This document shows, piece by piece, positions 46,867-57,636 of a stretch of DNA of 64,000 nucleotides; position 1 is the first letter of the stretch; every line of letters starts with the position of its first letter. The stretch covers positions 372,001 through 436,000 of the forward strand of contig CANTFG010000224.1 of assembly GCA_947652605.1 (NCBI GenBank), given 5' to 3'. The position numbers and the translations under genes are program-made. The stretch is from Elmis aenea. Lineage: Eukaryota; Arthropoda; Insecta; Coleoptera; Elmidae. The notes under the pieces were generated by a model that searched no databases, was not told the origin of the DNA, and worked only from the letters and a program-made list of their open reading frames with translations.

Positions 46867-47464
46867 CAGGGTTTCTCTTCCGGGATCCCGGGATCCCGGT
46901 CCATTTTAAGCTATTTCCCGGTAAATACTTATTGTCCCGGTCAATCCCGGGATATTTAAAACAATATATTTTCCTTTATTTTGTGTTAGCATCTTTGTAA
47001 TATTATCATAAATATATTCACTTACATTAAATGATGGAAAAACTTTATTCTCATTGCAAAGAGTTTTTCTGCTTTAGAGCATCTTTGTACTATTATCATA
47101 AATATATTCCCTTACATTAAATTATGGAAAAACTTTATTCTTATTTCAAAGTGTTTTTCTGCTTTAGAATAACAAATTATGTACAACTGTAGTATGGCGT
47201 TAATAAGCCCGGTCTCTATGACAAAGTTTATGTAATCAAAATACGTTTACCGTTTTATTTTTATGTACCCTGGTAATGCGAAGCAACATAGTTTATAAAT
47301 GAAATTTTATTAATAATAAACTGCTCCCTTTGTTTTCCGGGTTATTTATTTTAAAATATTGATTTACTTTATTTCTTCCCGGGATCCCGCCAAATTCCGG
47401 AAAGTAGACCAATTTCTTCCTAGAATCCCGAAATGAGCTAAAATGTCAAATATGAAAAACCCTA
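46867..47464. mobile_element. hAT-type element with CCCGGGATCCCGG words
   Basis: Flanks GTGCTTAT (46859-46866) and GTGTTTAT (47465-47472) match at 7 of 8. Ends are CAGGGTTTCTC and AAAAACCCTA. Both ends are filled with TCCCGGGATCCCGG/TTCCCGG words. The centre is a tandem duplication (46986-47170). Non-coding. Confidence 0.8.
46986..47170. repeat. Tandem duplication, unit about 91 bp, two copies
   Basis: AGCATCTTTGTA-TATTATCA...GAGTTTTTCTGCTTTAG occurs twice head-to-tail with about six differences. It forms the centre of the hAT element at 46867-47464. Confidence 0.85.
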
Positions 47465-47472
47465 GTGTTTAT

Positions 47473-48670
47473 GTGCGTGCGTGTGTGTACCAGACGTTAA
47501 AATTATACATTTTTGATACACTTTTTCGATAGCACCTTTAAAAGTATATTACAAAGTGCAAGAATTTAGCTGATATTTTAAATAATAACTAACATACAGG
47601 CTGTTTAGGCTGTAATGTTATTCCTAAATTACATTAAAACAGTAATAGATACAAATATTCTGTTTATGTAGAATTGTAGTTTTGTTGAAATAGATACGTA
47701 ATGGCGAAAACAATTTTGATTATTTATTTTCATATAATTTTTTCTGAACCCGAGATTAGTTTTATGCTTAGGTTAGTACAGTTTAAAATACCTACTTGAA
47801 AAAAATGAGCGTTCATTCGTGAAATACATCGCATCAAGCAATTTTTTCTTTTACATTTTCTGCCGTAGCAATGGCTATATGTCACTTGTCTACCTTTCGA
47901 ACACGCATTTCTTTACCTGTTTCACAGCACTCAATTGCTCAACAAATCATCAAAGCTGAACCCTCAGCTGAAAAGGGTAAAAAATTCTTTAACGTTAGCT
48001 TATGTCGATCTGTAAATACAATAAGCCAGTCGTCCTGTCCAAAGAACACTTTACTCGAGTGTTTTTTTCTAAATTTTTGTCGCTTCTGTTTTCATGTATT
48101 TGACCGTAACAGATACAACTTTTTTATTCTATTACGATTTATATTGCAGAAAAACTGTTGTACTTGATTACCCGTTACACAACATATCAATCAATTTACA
48201 ATAACATTAACGAGATGTAATTTAATTTTGCCAAAATATTTGCAAACACGATGAAATATTTCCGTTCAACTTTTCATTTTCATGATGCTAATTTATCTAT
48301 ATGAAACGGTCAGTTCACTAACTCGAGTGAAATTCAATTAAACATAAACAAAGCATGTTCGTTGGTGTGTGAAAATATTTTAGCGATTTGCTTTGACAAC
48401 GAGTTCACACTCATATTGGGCAATAAGTTAATGCATGTGGAAATTAATTAAATTTCTACAGGTTTATGCTGTAGTAGTTTTGTACTAGTGGAGTAGTAGT
48501 TGTAGTGTCGTAGTTGGAGCAAGGAATTAAATTGAAGGAGTGAAAAATTAGTGCTACTAAAATTGATTTTTATAATTGTCGTGGTTAGGTACTTAACCAA
48601 AGTCACACATGTTAAAGTTTTAAGGTCATGGCATGTTCCAACTAAAAGAACAAAATCTTTGTATAAATGG
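47473..48670. other. Gene-free stretch
   Basis: A 98-codon ORF at 47871-48167 has no recognisable motif. I see no repeat structure. Confidence 0.4.
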
Positions 48671-48708
48671 TGTACAGGGTGGACTAAATACATGGTTATC
48701 TTGCTTAA

Positions 48709-49618
48709 CCCTTAATTACTCGCGCTGGTGTATTTTGTACACCAGCGCCAAATTTCTGGCCTCCATCAAACGTACGATTTTTTTGGTGGCACCATACCCC
48801 CACCTAACCTATGTCTAACATATCCGGAATGTAATGGATCGGTCATACGCCAAAACGCCCGACTGACCTTTGCGTTTTTACATAAATTTTAATGCGTTGT
48901 CACGTTGGTGCCTAGAATACACCGCGCGGGAAATTTTGTAAATTATGTAAATATTTAATCTTTTATACAAAAACGTTTGTTTTATTGTGTGATGGTGTTA
49001 TGTATGGGTATTTTTGCCATCCGCAAGTGTGTTCTCGCTTCTAGTTATGCTAAATATATTTTTTTTATTTGTTTATTTATTTTTTTTAATTTTTATGGTT
49101 TTACGTCTTATATTCCCATAAAAATCCCCAATGCCTAACGGAGGAGGAAATGAGGGCCTTCTTGGAGGCTGGAAGTTCAGATGAGGAAATTCTAGGCGAT
49201 AAGGAAGATGACCTTGAACAGAGAGTAATTACTCAAAGTGACCATGACAGTACGTCAGAACTGGAAGGCAGTGACCGTGAAAATGAGATTTCCAGAGAGT
49301 GATGGGGATGATAGTGCTGATGTAGAGTTTTTCTATGGAAAAAATAGAGCCATCAAATCAGAAGAAGATTAGAGGGCTTTTAAAATTAATTTTGTTTTTC
49401 GTTAACTGTTTTTTTTCTGTTCGTTGATATTATGTTCCTATATATTTTTAAAATGTTTAACTTATTCGTAAAAGCTATACTTATTTTTAATGTTTGACGT
49501 AAATTACCGTCAGCAAAAAAATTTGCGTTTTTATTTAAAAACAAGCTAAATTTAGGGTGGTGTACAAAGTACACCGCGCGGGAAAAAGTTCGAATAATTT
49601 GGCGCGAGTAACTAAGGG
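48709..49618 (+). mobile_element. piggyBac element, internally deleted
   Basis: TTAA flanks both ends (48705-48708 and 49619-49622). Ends are CCCTTAATTACTCGCGC and its near inverse GCGCGAGTAACTAAGGG. The word GTGTAC-AAGTACACCGCGCGGG recurs near both ends (about 48728, 48916 and 49558). A transposase N-terminus lies at 49131-49372 on the plus strand. Confidence 0.85.
49131..49372 (+). pseudogene. piggyBac transposase N-terminus, frameshifted
   Basis: An ATG at 49131 is followed, after a frame change, by LTEEEMRAFLEAGSSDEEIL, then an acidic tract with EQRVITQSDHDSTSELEGSD. A second frame change leads to DGDDSADVEFFYGKNRAIKS and a stop. The LTEEE...L-x-x-x-SSDEE start and the FYGKN-x-x-x-KW-like end fit the region just before the piggyBac DDE domain. 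The catalytic core has been deleted. Two frameshifts make even the N-terminus unusable. Confidence 0.6.
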
Positions 49619-50139
49619 TTAATATGCAAGATAGAGAAATAGTTAAATTACCAAACATATGGCTGTAAAACACAACGTGTAGAACATAATCAAACTCATG
49701 TGGTAAAACATCCCAACGATTATTTAAGTGGGATTAAGTTTTGTCGCTTCTTACTACAAAAAGTGCTGATAATAATCAGTTTTTCATAAATATGATGTAA
49801 CCAGATAAATCTTTTATAAAAAGTAACTGAGTTTTTAATTTAAAAATTATCCGGCAAACCAAGATCCACACGTTAACCGTTTCTCTATCTTAAATATTAA
49901 TCAAGGTACCCATGTAGTCCCATTAAAATGGCCCACCCTGCAAAGTTTTAATAACATTTAATTGCATTAATTCCTTCTTGCTCATTTTCAGGAAATTTTT
50001 TCTCTTTCTCATGCTGGGAACCTGAAAACAACAGGCCGGGAAACGAGAAAATTGCTCTTTGAATCCATTAGTACCCACAATGGAAAATAAACTTCCTACT
50101 CGTAATGTATTTCTAAAAACTTTTTCTAATTATCAGTAT

Positions 50140-50660
50140 CTAACAGTTACCTCCAGTGGCGTGCGGTGACTTTTCAACCAGGGGATGCTGTCCAAAAAAA
50201 CGAACAATTGATTTTTTTTTAATTAATTTTATTCTACGATCTTTTTTACAAAATTCGTCTATAGCAACATCATACAATCTTTTTTTATTTTTCATATTTA
50301 GCAATAATTTTTTTCCAATTGATATTAAAGCGAGAGCAGACAGTCTATCGTCATTTTGGCTGCTTCTGGTGAATGTTTTTATTCTTTTCATTGTTGAAAA
50401 CGATCGTTCAGCCGATGCGCTCGTGGAAGGTATAGTGCAAATTAATGTATTAATTTAAATACTTCTGTCAAAACATCTTTTAACTCATCTTTCACAATTA
50501 ATTCTTTTATGCAATTTATAGATTTTAAATGAAAGTCGGGAGTCGAGTACACGTAAACTAATTGACTTTTTAACTTCATAAAATCAAAGTATTTTCCATA
50601 AGTTGGCTGAAGTGATTGTAATAGAAAATCCGGAAAATTCTTTTCATATTCTTTAAATTT
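50140..50660 (-). pseudogene. hAT transposase C-terminal (dimerisation) region
   Basis: The minus strand reads LQSLQPTYGKYFDFMKLKSQ, LKSINCIKELIVKDELKDVL, then after a frame change NTLICTIPSTSASAERSFST, MKRIKTFTRSSQNDDRLSAL and YDVAIDEFCKKDRRIKL. SASAERSFS-x-MKRIK-x-x-R...RLSALALL is the signature of the hAT C-terminal dimerisation domain. It lies just inside the left TIR of the element at 50154-51687, the expected place for the 3' end of the gene. The RNase-H-like core and BED finger are missing. Non-functional, but clearly recognisable. Confidence 0.85.
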
Positions 50661-51687
50661 TCAATCAAAAATTGCAATTATTATTAACTACAGTTTCATC
50701 CATATTATGGGTCGTATTAAATAATAAGCAAAATTATAAGTAGCGAAACAGTGCACTAAAAATAGAGTTAAGCTTATTTAAATAGAAGAAGCTTGATTTA
50801 AAGAAAGTAAACAAAAATCAATTTACAACGGAAATGATTATTTTTGCAGCGTGCGGTAATAACAATGGAGTGCGGCTGCCCTATCATATTAACACAGAGG
50901 AACCATGAGAGTAATCGCTTCCCGTAGCTGTTAAAGTAAGCCACAACACGGGCAATAGGCTATGGACTGCATCGCAGTACGCATGCGCCCAGAACGCAAA
51001 TTTTGTATCCACAATCAGCATAGCTTCCCTCAGTCGGGCTCACAATTGTTAGTGCTGTGCATCGCACGCATTTCGTCAGCCGCTCGCTGGATGTAGATTA
51101 TATAACGCAAATTTTCGAGCAAGCAAAACATCGTATATAATAAATAAAATTACAACGTAACAAAAAATAAAGGTAATCTATGCTTGTAAGGGACCAGAAA
51201 TCTTATTAGTTGCCATTATTAAGTTACATATTAAAAAAGAACAGCTATTTAGTTAGCAACTTCAAATTTTAAATACCTTATAACAATGACATGGGCTGGC
51301 TAAACAAATGTTTAGTTAAAAATTGAAATAAGTTATAAAAACTCCTGCAATAAAACAGCTGTTTAGTTACGAAGTGAAAAATTGAAATAACTTATTAAAA
51401 CACTGAATAAAACAACAAATTAATCATACCATTATGCATAAACCAACCCCAGCTATAAACACATAGACTTTATTAAGCGGTAGTGTATAGTGGGCTGCAA
51501 ACCTCTTATGGAAGTTGACGCTGTCAGTGCTAGTCGCTGCAACTTCAGATTTCCGGTCCCTTACAAGCATAGATTACCAGCGAGGTAAAGCTACACGAAA
51601 TTCAAATATGATACGGAAAAAAATATTCTTGACGTGAATTTTAGGGGATGCGCCGCATCCAACGCATCCATGGACCGCACGCCGCTG
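50154..51687 (-). mobile_element. hAT transposon, internally deleted
   Basis: Ends are CAGTGGCGTGCGGTGAC and the inverse form GGACCGCACGCCGCTG. The flanks GTTACCTC and CTAGCCAG do not match, so one edge has probably been rearranged. GGGATGC-GT/GCGGCATCC words recur inside both ends. It contains the transposase C-terminus (50140-50660) and a nested MITE (51172-51578). Confidence 0.75.
51172..51578. mobile_element. MITE nested in a hAT element
   Basis: GGTAATCTATGCTTGTAAGG then GACCAGAAATCT on the left is inverted at 51547-51578 (AGATTTCCGGTCCC then TTACAAGCATAGATTACC) with two mismatches over 32 bp. The 407-bp unit has no ORF. An internal block with TTTAGTTA-GAA recurs. Confidence 0.75.
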
Positions 51688-51967
51688 CTAGCCAGCCAGC
51701 TGCCGGGTAAAAATCTTAGTAATAACGTCCGAGAATAGTTTCAAAAAACGCCGCCAGTCATGCACGCGCGACTCCAGCATCAGCTATCACATAACCAACT
51801 AATTTTAGCTCTGCCAAATAAAAGTATCATTGGTTTTTATTACTGTTATTTTTTAAAAATCCAATGAAAAAGGTGATATCGGGAATTTTCGAGAACTACT
51901 GAGAAATAAAATTTCTCGTTCCCGATTTCTAAAGATTACAAAACGTCGAAAATTTTGAAATCCGAGC

Positions 51968-52211
51968 ATTAAGGGTAGTTCACACGGTGACATTTGATGT
52001 CGTCGTCTGAACAGCCTGATGTCGCGATGCCACGATGTCACGACGCTAGTGCCGCGATGTCGCGACATCGATATTGATAGTTCGGCATTTGACGTAAGTC
52101 TACCATAATTGGGTAGTTCACACGGTGACATTTGATGTAGCATTTTGCTGTCGCGACTTTTGATGTCGCGACTCTCGATGTCGCGACTTTTGATGTGTGA
52201 ACTACCAATTA
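51968..52211. repeat. GATGTCGCGAC word cluster with GGTAGTTCACAC ends
   Basis: GGGTAGTTCACACGGTGACA and ATTTGATGT occur at 51972 and again at 52109. The second is matched by an inverted end GTGTGAACTACCAATT at 52195-52211. Between them GATGTCGCGAC or one-base variants occur at least five times. The structure suggests a very short Harbinger-like MITE plus a partial tandem relative; class unproven. Confidence 0.65.
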
Positions 52212-52981
52212 ATTATTTTCTATATCGTATGTAAAAATTTTTTGTTGTTTAAAACAATTTAAAACAGCAAAAGCTTTGCAAACATATTACTTTTATTAAT
52301 ATAATGGTCAAATTTGAATTCCTAGAAGATGCTCAACAATTGTTTTTATAAAAATATTTTATTTTGCACATGTGCTTTGCTTTTTAAAGTATTTAACAAC
52401 TTTATTAGTTAAAATTACATTTTTAGGAACTTTGTAAAACTATAAACTACTTAAAACATAGATCTTTAACGCAGCCATAAAATGAATATTCATTAATACT
52501 ATAAATTTCAAAAGTTTCAAATCCCTAGAGATTATTGCGGTCTTAACTAAGTTTGAAAGTAAATAACATGCAACTTTGTTAAAATTGATGATCGTTAATT
52601 TACAATACACGGAAATCTTCATAAATATTTTCTAAGAATCATTTTAACGATTCATTCATTAACATAAGTTAGTTTAATTAATTAATTAATTTTTTGAAAG
52701 TCCTTTTATCGAAATGTAATACCAGTTGAAAAATATAGTTCACAATATCTTTCACATAGCTACACGTATATTATCAGAATGGGGAAAAATCCTCTCTCGT
52801 GATGCAACAGCAAACTATGGGCTCCGTTTAAAAAAATACAACTCTATGTCACAACTCGAATTTAATTTTTTTTTTTAAATTGCCTACGCCACTGCATTTT
52901 TAACAAAAAAGAGCCCGTGGAACGTCAAAATTATTTTTGTTTATTTTCATAAACAAGGGAGATATACCTAGTCATAAAACG

Positions 52982-53336
52982 CAGGGCTTCAAACCGTAAT
53001 TTTTTTCGTTTCGGTTTTCGTTCCGGTTCAATTAAAAATATATATATCGGTTCGGTTCCGGTTTTCGTTCCGGAAAAAATAACGGTTTTTCAAATTTTTA
53101 AATATTTTTATTTGGTATAATAATTAGGTATAATAATTGGAAAAATGAGTATATAACATATGATAATAATTTAATTTATTAAACAAAACATAAAAACAAA
53201 ACGCGCGAGTTTGTTGAATATGTACCGAACCGTCATAAACTGATTTTTTTTTTGGTTCAGTTCCGGTTTTCGTTCCGAAAAAGATAAAGTTTTTTCCGGT
53301 TTTCGGTTTTCGATTCAGTTCCGGTTCGAAGCCCTG
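52982..53336. mobile_element. hAT MITE with TTCCGGTT words
   Basis: A perfect 8-bp duplication, ATAAAACG, flanks it (52974-52981 and 53337-53344). Ends are CAGGGCTTCAAACCG and CGGTTCGAAGCCCTG. Its sub-terminal parts consist of CGGTTTTCGTTCCGGTTC-like words. It is 355 bp and non-coding. Confidence 0.9.
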
Positions 53337-53544
53337 ATAAAACGATCAGTCAAAAAATCAAGTTACCGGTGATAACTCGAAAACAAAAGACTATAACCAA
53401 TTTTAGCTTTCACCATTAAGGTTTTCCTGAAAACAGAGATCAAGGAAGTGGGGTCCGTTTTTCCATAACTCTTATAGTTACTGAGATACTCTATGAAAAT
53501 ATCGAAATTTGCCCACTCTGTACCAAGCCATCGATCAGCTCAAC

Positions 53545-53715
53545 ACATTTATTCTGAACAAAGTTCAGAGGGATGTAGTGAATGCCTCGTGGTATGTAAG
53601 AAATTAAAACATTCATCGGAATCTTAAAATAGGAACAGTTGAGGCAGAAGTCAAGCGTTTTGCCCAAAAATATGAGGCCAGGTTATTCGACCGGATCATT
53701 GAAGCTATTTAACGT
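53545..53715 (+). pseudogene. Jockey-type LINE C-terminal fragment
   Basis: The plus frame reads LNTFILNKVQRDVVNASWYV, RN, a stop, NIHRNLKI, then EVKRFAQKYEARLFDRIIE. It matches position by position the tail of the reverse transcriptase at 16438 (VFQNKVLRNAVDAPWYVRN...EIKRFAKKHATRL). One internal stop and no upstream RT domain. It is a short, older relic of a related element. Confidence 0.7.
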
Positions 53716-53832
53716 TTAAAACATGGAGATCATCAACATATAGACTGGAGCGAAGAAAACCACAAGATTTAATGCAGTTCGGTGCTAGTTCTTGATGGAA
53801 GTATTGTGCACAAACAAAAGTGCAACCTAATG

Positions 53833-54006
53833 AAGGTGCATCCACATCTAGCGCCCGGATATGCGTCAAACCGCGCAGTACGTACGTGAACGTTGTAGAT
53901 CGTGCTATTTGAACATAAAAGTATGCGGTTTTCCGTCAAAATCAGACGAGCATAAACGTTTTGCGCTGTTTCGAGCGGTGCGGCGCGCTTGATTTAGACG
54001 TACCTT
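53833..54006. mobile_element. MITE of 174 bp, Harbinger-like ends
   Basis: AAGGTGCATCCACATCTAGC on the left and the inverse of AAGGTACGTCTAAATCAAGC on the right form imperfect 22-bp ends. The interior is GC-richer than the flanks, with CGTACGT words. The AAGGTGCGTCCACA-type end is common among Harbinger MITEs, but no clean 3-bp duplication is visible. Confidence 0.55.
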
Positions 54007-55780
54007 AACAGAACTACAACAATGCACAGTGAAACCTCCATCATCGTTTTTGAAGAAACTGTATTAATAAAACGATAAACGTAAAAACACCAAAGATGCG
54101 GGGAAAAAAGAAAATATATAAACATACCTAAATTTTTATTATCTTGAAAAAATATTTGCTCATATACATAAAAACATACATACCTACATACATGTGCACA
54201 AGCACGTGTATATGCCGTTTATAGTTAAGCCTTCACTAGGTCACGAGAGAGCTCTGTCGTGTCGGTATTTAACAAATGTGAAGCCGATTCAAAGATATGT
54301 CAGTATCTTGCCTTTTAACTTCTAAAAGACGTCAGCGGCAATTGTGACGACCCGTAACACGCATGCATTTTTATTTTACTGCACAATATGGTTTTGTTAT
54401 TTTTAAAAACCAATCGATCCAGTATACTAGTAAAAAAGCTGCGATATTTTGAACGAATAATGCGGTAAAACGATGGATAGGTGAACGATCGATGCGGTCT
54501 TATTTTTGCTTGTTTTATATGGAATTTACTCCTAACTTATTGAAATAAACGACACATTTAGATATACGACTATTTAAGAAACAATAGATCGTGATTTTAT
54601 TGAATTTGATAAACCTTTGGTTGTTTGAGTAACGAATATATTGTTTAATATTAATGAGCTTCATTAGATACTACTTAACTGTTTTTTGCAGTAATATATC
54701 TTGTCTAAGCGCACAGCCAGTCTTAAGAAGCAAATAAATAAGATTCTAGTGATGGACAGACGAAAGCGTTGAAACTAGTATTGCACTTGGACAAGAAATT
54801 CTTAGGAAAAAATTTTTTTTTTAATTAATTAAGCATATTTACAGCCACTGCGTGACAAATCTTAATAAAATACTAATTTCAGTCTAAACTATGCTATGAC
54901 TAGTCAATTACACTTAAATAGGAATTTTAAAAAATACTAAAAGAAAGTTAAAAAAAAAGTTATTCAAGCAGAGATTAAGAAAAGGAATATTACCCTTGCT
55001 TTAAAATTCCTACAAATATGATTGAAAGAAATGGTATAGTGTTGTAGCAAAGCTGTACGAGCGAATCCTAGATAGGAAACTTGAAGAACAAACAGAACAT
55101 CAATTGGTGATCAACTGAAGATGGTAAGCGGATGACCTGACTATAAATCATTCTTCCAATTACGTGTTTTCTTTCTAATTATCCCACAAAGTCAATGGGA
55201 AACACCTAAACATTTCGGCCAAGTTTGATAGCTCTAGCTTAAAAACGGCTAGGACGTAATCGATTTTTTGATTTTTTTTTCTTGCAACTTTGGAGGTCTC
55301 TAACTTTGAAAGGAAGCATTTTCAAATAACAAAATATTTGACAAATGGTAATCATTTTCAACCAGGAATATGCACGTACTTTTTGGCGGTGTATAATTGG
55401 GACACCCTGTATATATAAATATTATTAAGGTAAACAATAAGCATTAGATATTCAAACTACATTGGGCTTACGTATGTGCAGCGCTTGAATTTCGTTTTCC
55501 ATCCTGAGGATATTGCTTAGGTTGATAAAACTACTCTCCATATTGTAATACGAATTTTAATTACCCTGTGTATTTCGACCAATGATTATCAAGTTTTCAA
55601 CACAAACGCATCACTAAATAGATCAGGCTATACGTGCACCATCAGTTTAGCTTAATTAAATATTAAAATTTTACTCAAAATAAAACATCCAAAATGATTC
55701 GATATCTTCGTTATGTAAAATTTAGTTTCTATTGCACGTTTAAAGTTTAATTTTAAGCGAGTTCGTTCTCGCTAAAGTTA
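54007..55780. other. Gene-free stretch
   Basis: Contains a CATA/CATAC-rich microsatellite patch (about 54160-54205) and one ACACCCTGTATAT motif (55401). No gene signal. Confidence 0.45.
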
Positions 55781-56116
55781 AAATAATTTATTCTGTTTTA
55801 TTCTTGAGGCTTTCGCGGTCGTTATCCATAATACAATCTTGGTTTCCGGGTTTGGAACCGCGTCTTCTATATTTAGAAGTAGTTGACGTTTCGACCATTG
55901 TGTCTTGGTCTTTTTCAAAACGACTAATTTGTGAGGGATGTTGCTGGGTTTATATATCCAGCTTGTGGAGGCGTGGCGTTCCGCTTGATGGGTTTGTTCT
56001 GCCTCAGTGATTTTGTGATGACTGGTTTCCAGATGTTTGGGAGTTGTATGCCTGTGCCTCTGTTGTAGTTGTTTGGGTTCTTGATGATTTCCAATGATTC
56101 TCGATATAATCTTGGC

Positions 56117-56530
56117 CAGACACAGGACTACCACGCGGAAATATATAGCATACCTTGCTCCTGTGGAAAAGTATACATAGGACAAACTGGCAGGAGTATA
56201 CAAACGCGTCTCAAAGAACACGAAGGACAAACAACAAGAAAACAAGTCGATAAATCAGCGGTAGCAGAACACGCCCAGGGTACAGGACACAACATCCTCT
56301 TCAGAGAAACAAAACTACTGGCCCGCGCAAACCATTGGCCAAGATTGTATAGAGAATCATTGGAAATCATCAAGAACCCAAACAACTACAACAGAGACAC
56401 AGGCATACAACTCCCAAACATCTGGAAACCAGTCATCACAAAATCACTGAGGCAGAACAAACCCATCAAGCGGAACGCCACGCCTCCACAAGCTGGATAT
56501 ATAAATCCAGCAACATCCCTCACAAATTAG
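56117..56530 (+). pseudogene. GIY-YIG endonuclease domain of a Penelope-like element
   Basis: This domain nicks target DNA for integration of Penelope-like elements. In the 153-codon frame opening at 56069, the first 17 residues come from the inverted copy. Element sequence follows: IYSIPCSCGKVYIGQTGRSI (residues 25-44) carries the YS-I-P and YIG parts of GIY-YIG with the conserved Arg, then RLKEHE. Cys30, Cys32, His68 and His74 form the CCHH pattern seen in Penelope endonucleases. NIWKPVI and the stop follow. The domain is uninterrupted and its key residues look intact, but the reverse transcriptase is missing, so the copy cannot move by itself. The inverted arm also reads a 155-codon minus ORF, which is a shadow. 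Confidence 0.8.
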
Positions 56531-56570
56531 TCGTTTTGAAAAAGACCAAGACACAATGGTCGAAACGTCA
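56531..56570 (+). other. Hammerhead-like motif in the Penelope terminal repeat (possible relic)
   Basis: AAAGACC - AAGACACAAT - GGTCGAAACGTC forms a 4-bp stem followed by GAAAC and GTC, as in the second half of a hammerhead ribozyme. The expected CTGATGA before the stem is TTGAAAA here, so self-cleavage is unlikely. An inverted copy lies at about 55884-55922. Penelope terminal repeats are known to carry hammerhead ribozymes; this one is degenerate at best. Confidence 0.3.
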
Positions 56571-56639
56571 ACTACTTCTAAATATAGAAGACGCGGTTCC
56601 AAACCCGGAAACCAAGATTGTATTAATTTATTCTGTTGC

Positions 56640-57636
56640 TTTAAGATAATTGCAGATTGTTGACACTAAAAACAGGAATAATTTATAAACTTCGTTAAAA
56701 TTACAAATATTTCAATTTCAAACGAAGTAATAGTTTCCTTTATCTAAACGAAGTTGACTGTTGTACAACAAAAATTGCTAGAGAGATAAATTACGAAAGA
56801 ATGGTCCGAGATAAAAAGTAAGTTTTATTTTCATTACTTCAACTGCGGCGTCCCAAGAGAAATTTCCTACATCGTAGCGCCGCAGTCCTCCGAACTGCCC
56901 CGAAGACAGTGAAGACATATTGTCTTCAAGAAATTAAAATGATATTACGGACCGGCTCTTTATTGTTGTTTTTATTTCGCACTGCTTTGCTTCCGGAAAA
57001 AAGAAAACCGACTCTTTGTTTACTGCTTCTCTACTAATCACGAAGATTACAAGTCCGCAATTCAAGTTTAATTTCATGCAAAAAGGCGCAGCGTACTGAG
57101 ATTTATCTCTGTAATTAAGTGGAAAAGGGTTGCGTTCAAGGGAGAGCCGTGGACACGAAGTCAGCTACAGATACTCGACGCTATTCTGTTCGTGACGATG
57201 TGACACAGGTGCACGAAGGTAATTGGTCACGTAATCTTGAGGTGGCTTCTTTAGTAAGAAAGTTATCTCCAAATGACTAGAAAAAGTTAGTTGTTCGGAT
57301 AAAAGACATTGCTCGATTTATGTCGAGGAAATTAAAAATAAAAAATTTGCCAAAATTGAACCATCAACTTTAACCAGGTACTTATAAAACTTTTGGCAGT
57401 TACATGTTACTTCTTTGTTTAATTAGTATGTGCAGATCTTTATCCTCCTCATTTTTACATTAAGAAGTATGATATATACAACTTTCTTAGTTCAACAGGT
57501 ACCTTTAACAATACTTTGTAGAATTAAATAACATCTGTTAAATTAAATAAGAAACTTTTTAAAAACAAATAAATGTTTTTATAAAACAGCGGTAAGCTCG
57601 GTATAAAACGTGTTTGATGTGTATGAATCATGTGAT
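56640..57636. other. Gene-free stretch
   Basis: Locally GC-richer (56840-57240) than the surroundings, without an ORF or repeat that I recognise. Confidence 0.4.

Larger units (their letters stand above)
48674..49946. mobile_element. Small foldback element split by a piggyBac
   Basis: The left end ACAGGGTGGACTAAATACATG and the right end (the inverse of GCAGGGTGGGCC...TACATGGG) are inverted. After removal of 48709-49618, GCTTAATATGCAAGATAGAG on the left aligns with the inverse of the right side (ATTAATATTTAAGATAGAG-type). The host unit is about 360 bp. Confidence 0.65.
55798..56624 (+). mobile_element. Penelope-like element 3' end with inverted partial copy
   Basis: A 13-bp duplication, AATTTATTCTGTT, flanks the unit (55785-55797 and 56625-56637). 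The right half (about 56117-56624) is the 3' end of a Penelope-like element encoding a GIY-YIG endonuclease. The left half (55835-56115) is the inverse of the last 285 bp of the right half, nearly identical. Its outer edge extends about 40 bp further into element sequence than the right end. Penelope elements often insert with such partial inverted copies. Confidence 0.85.

Noticed and set aside
55778..56385. Minus-strand ORFs of 155 and 85 codons
   Set aside because: They arise from the inverted repeat of the Penelope-like element; the GIY-YIG motif is in the plus frame.
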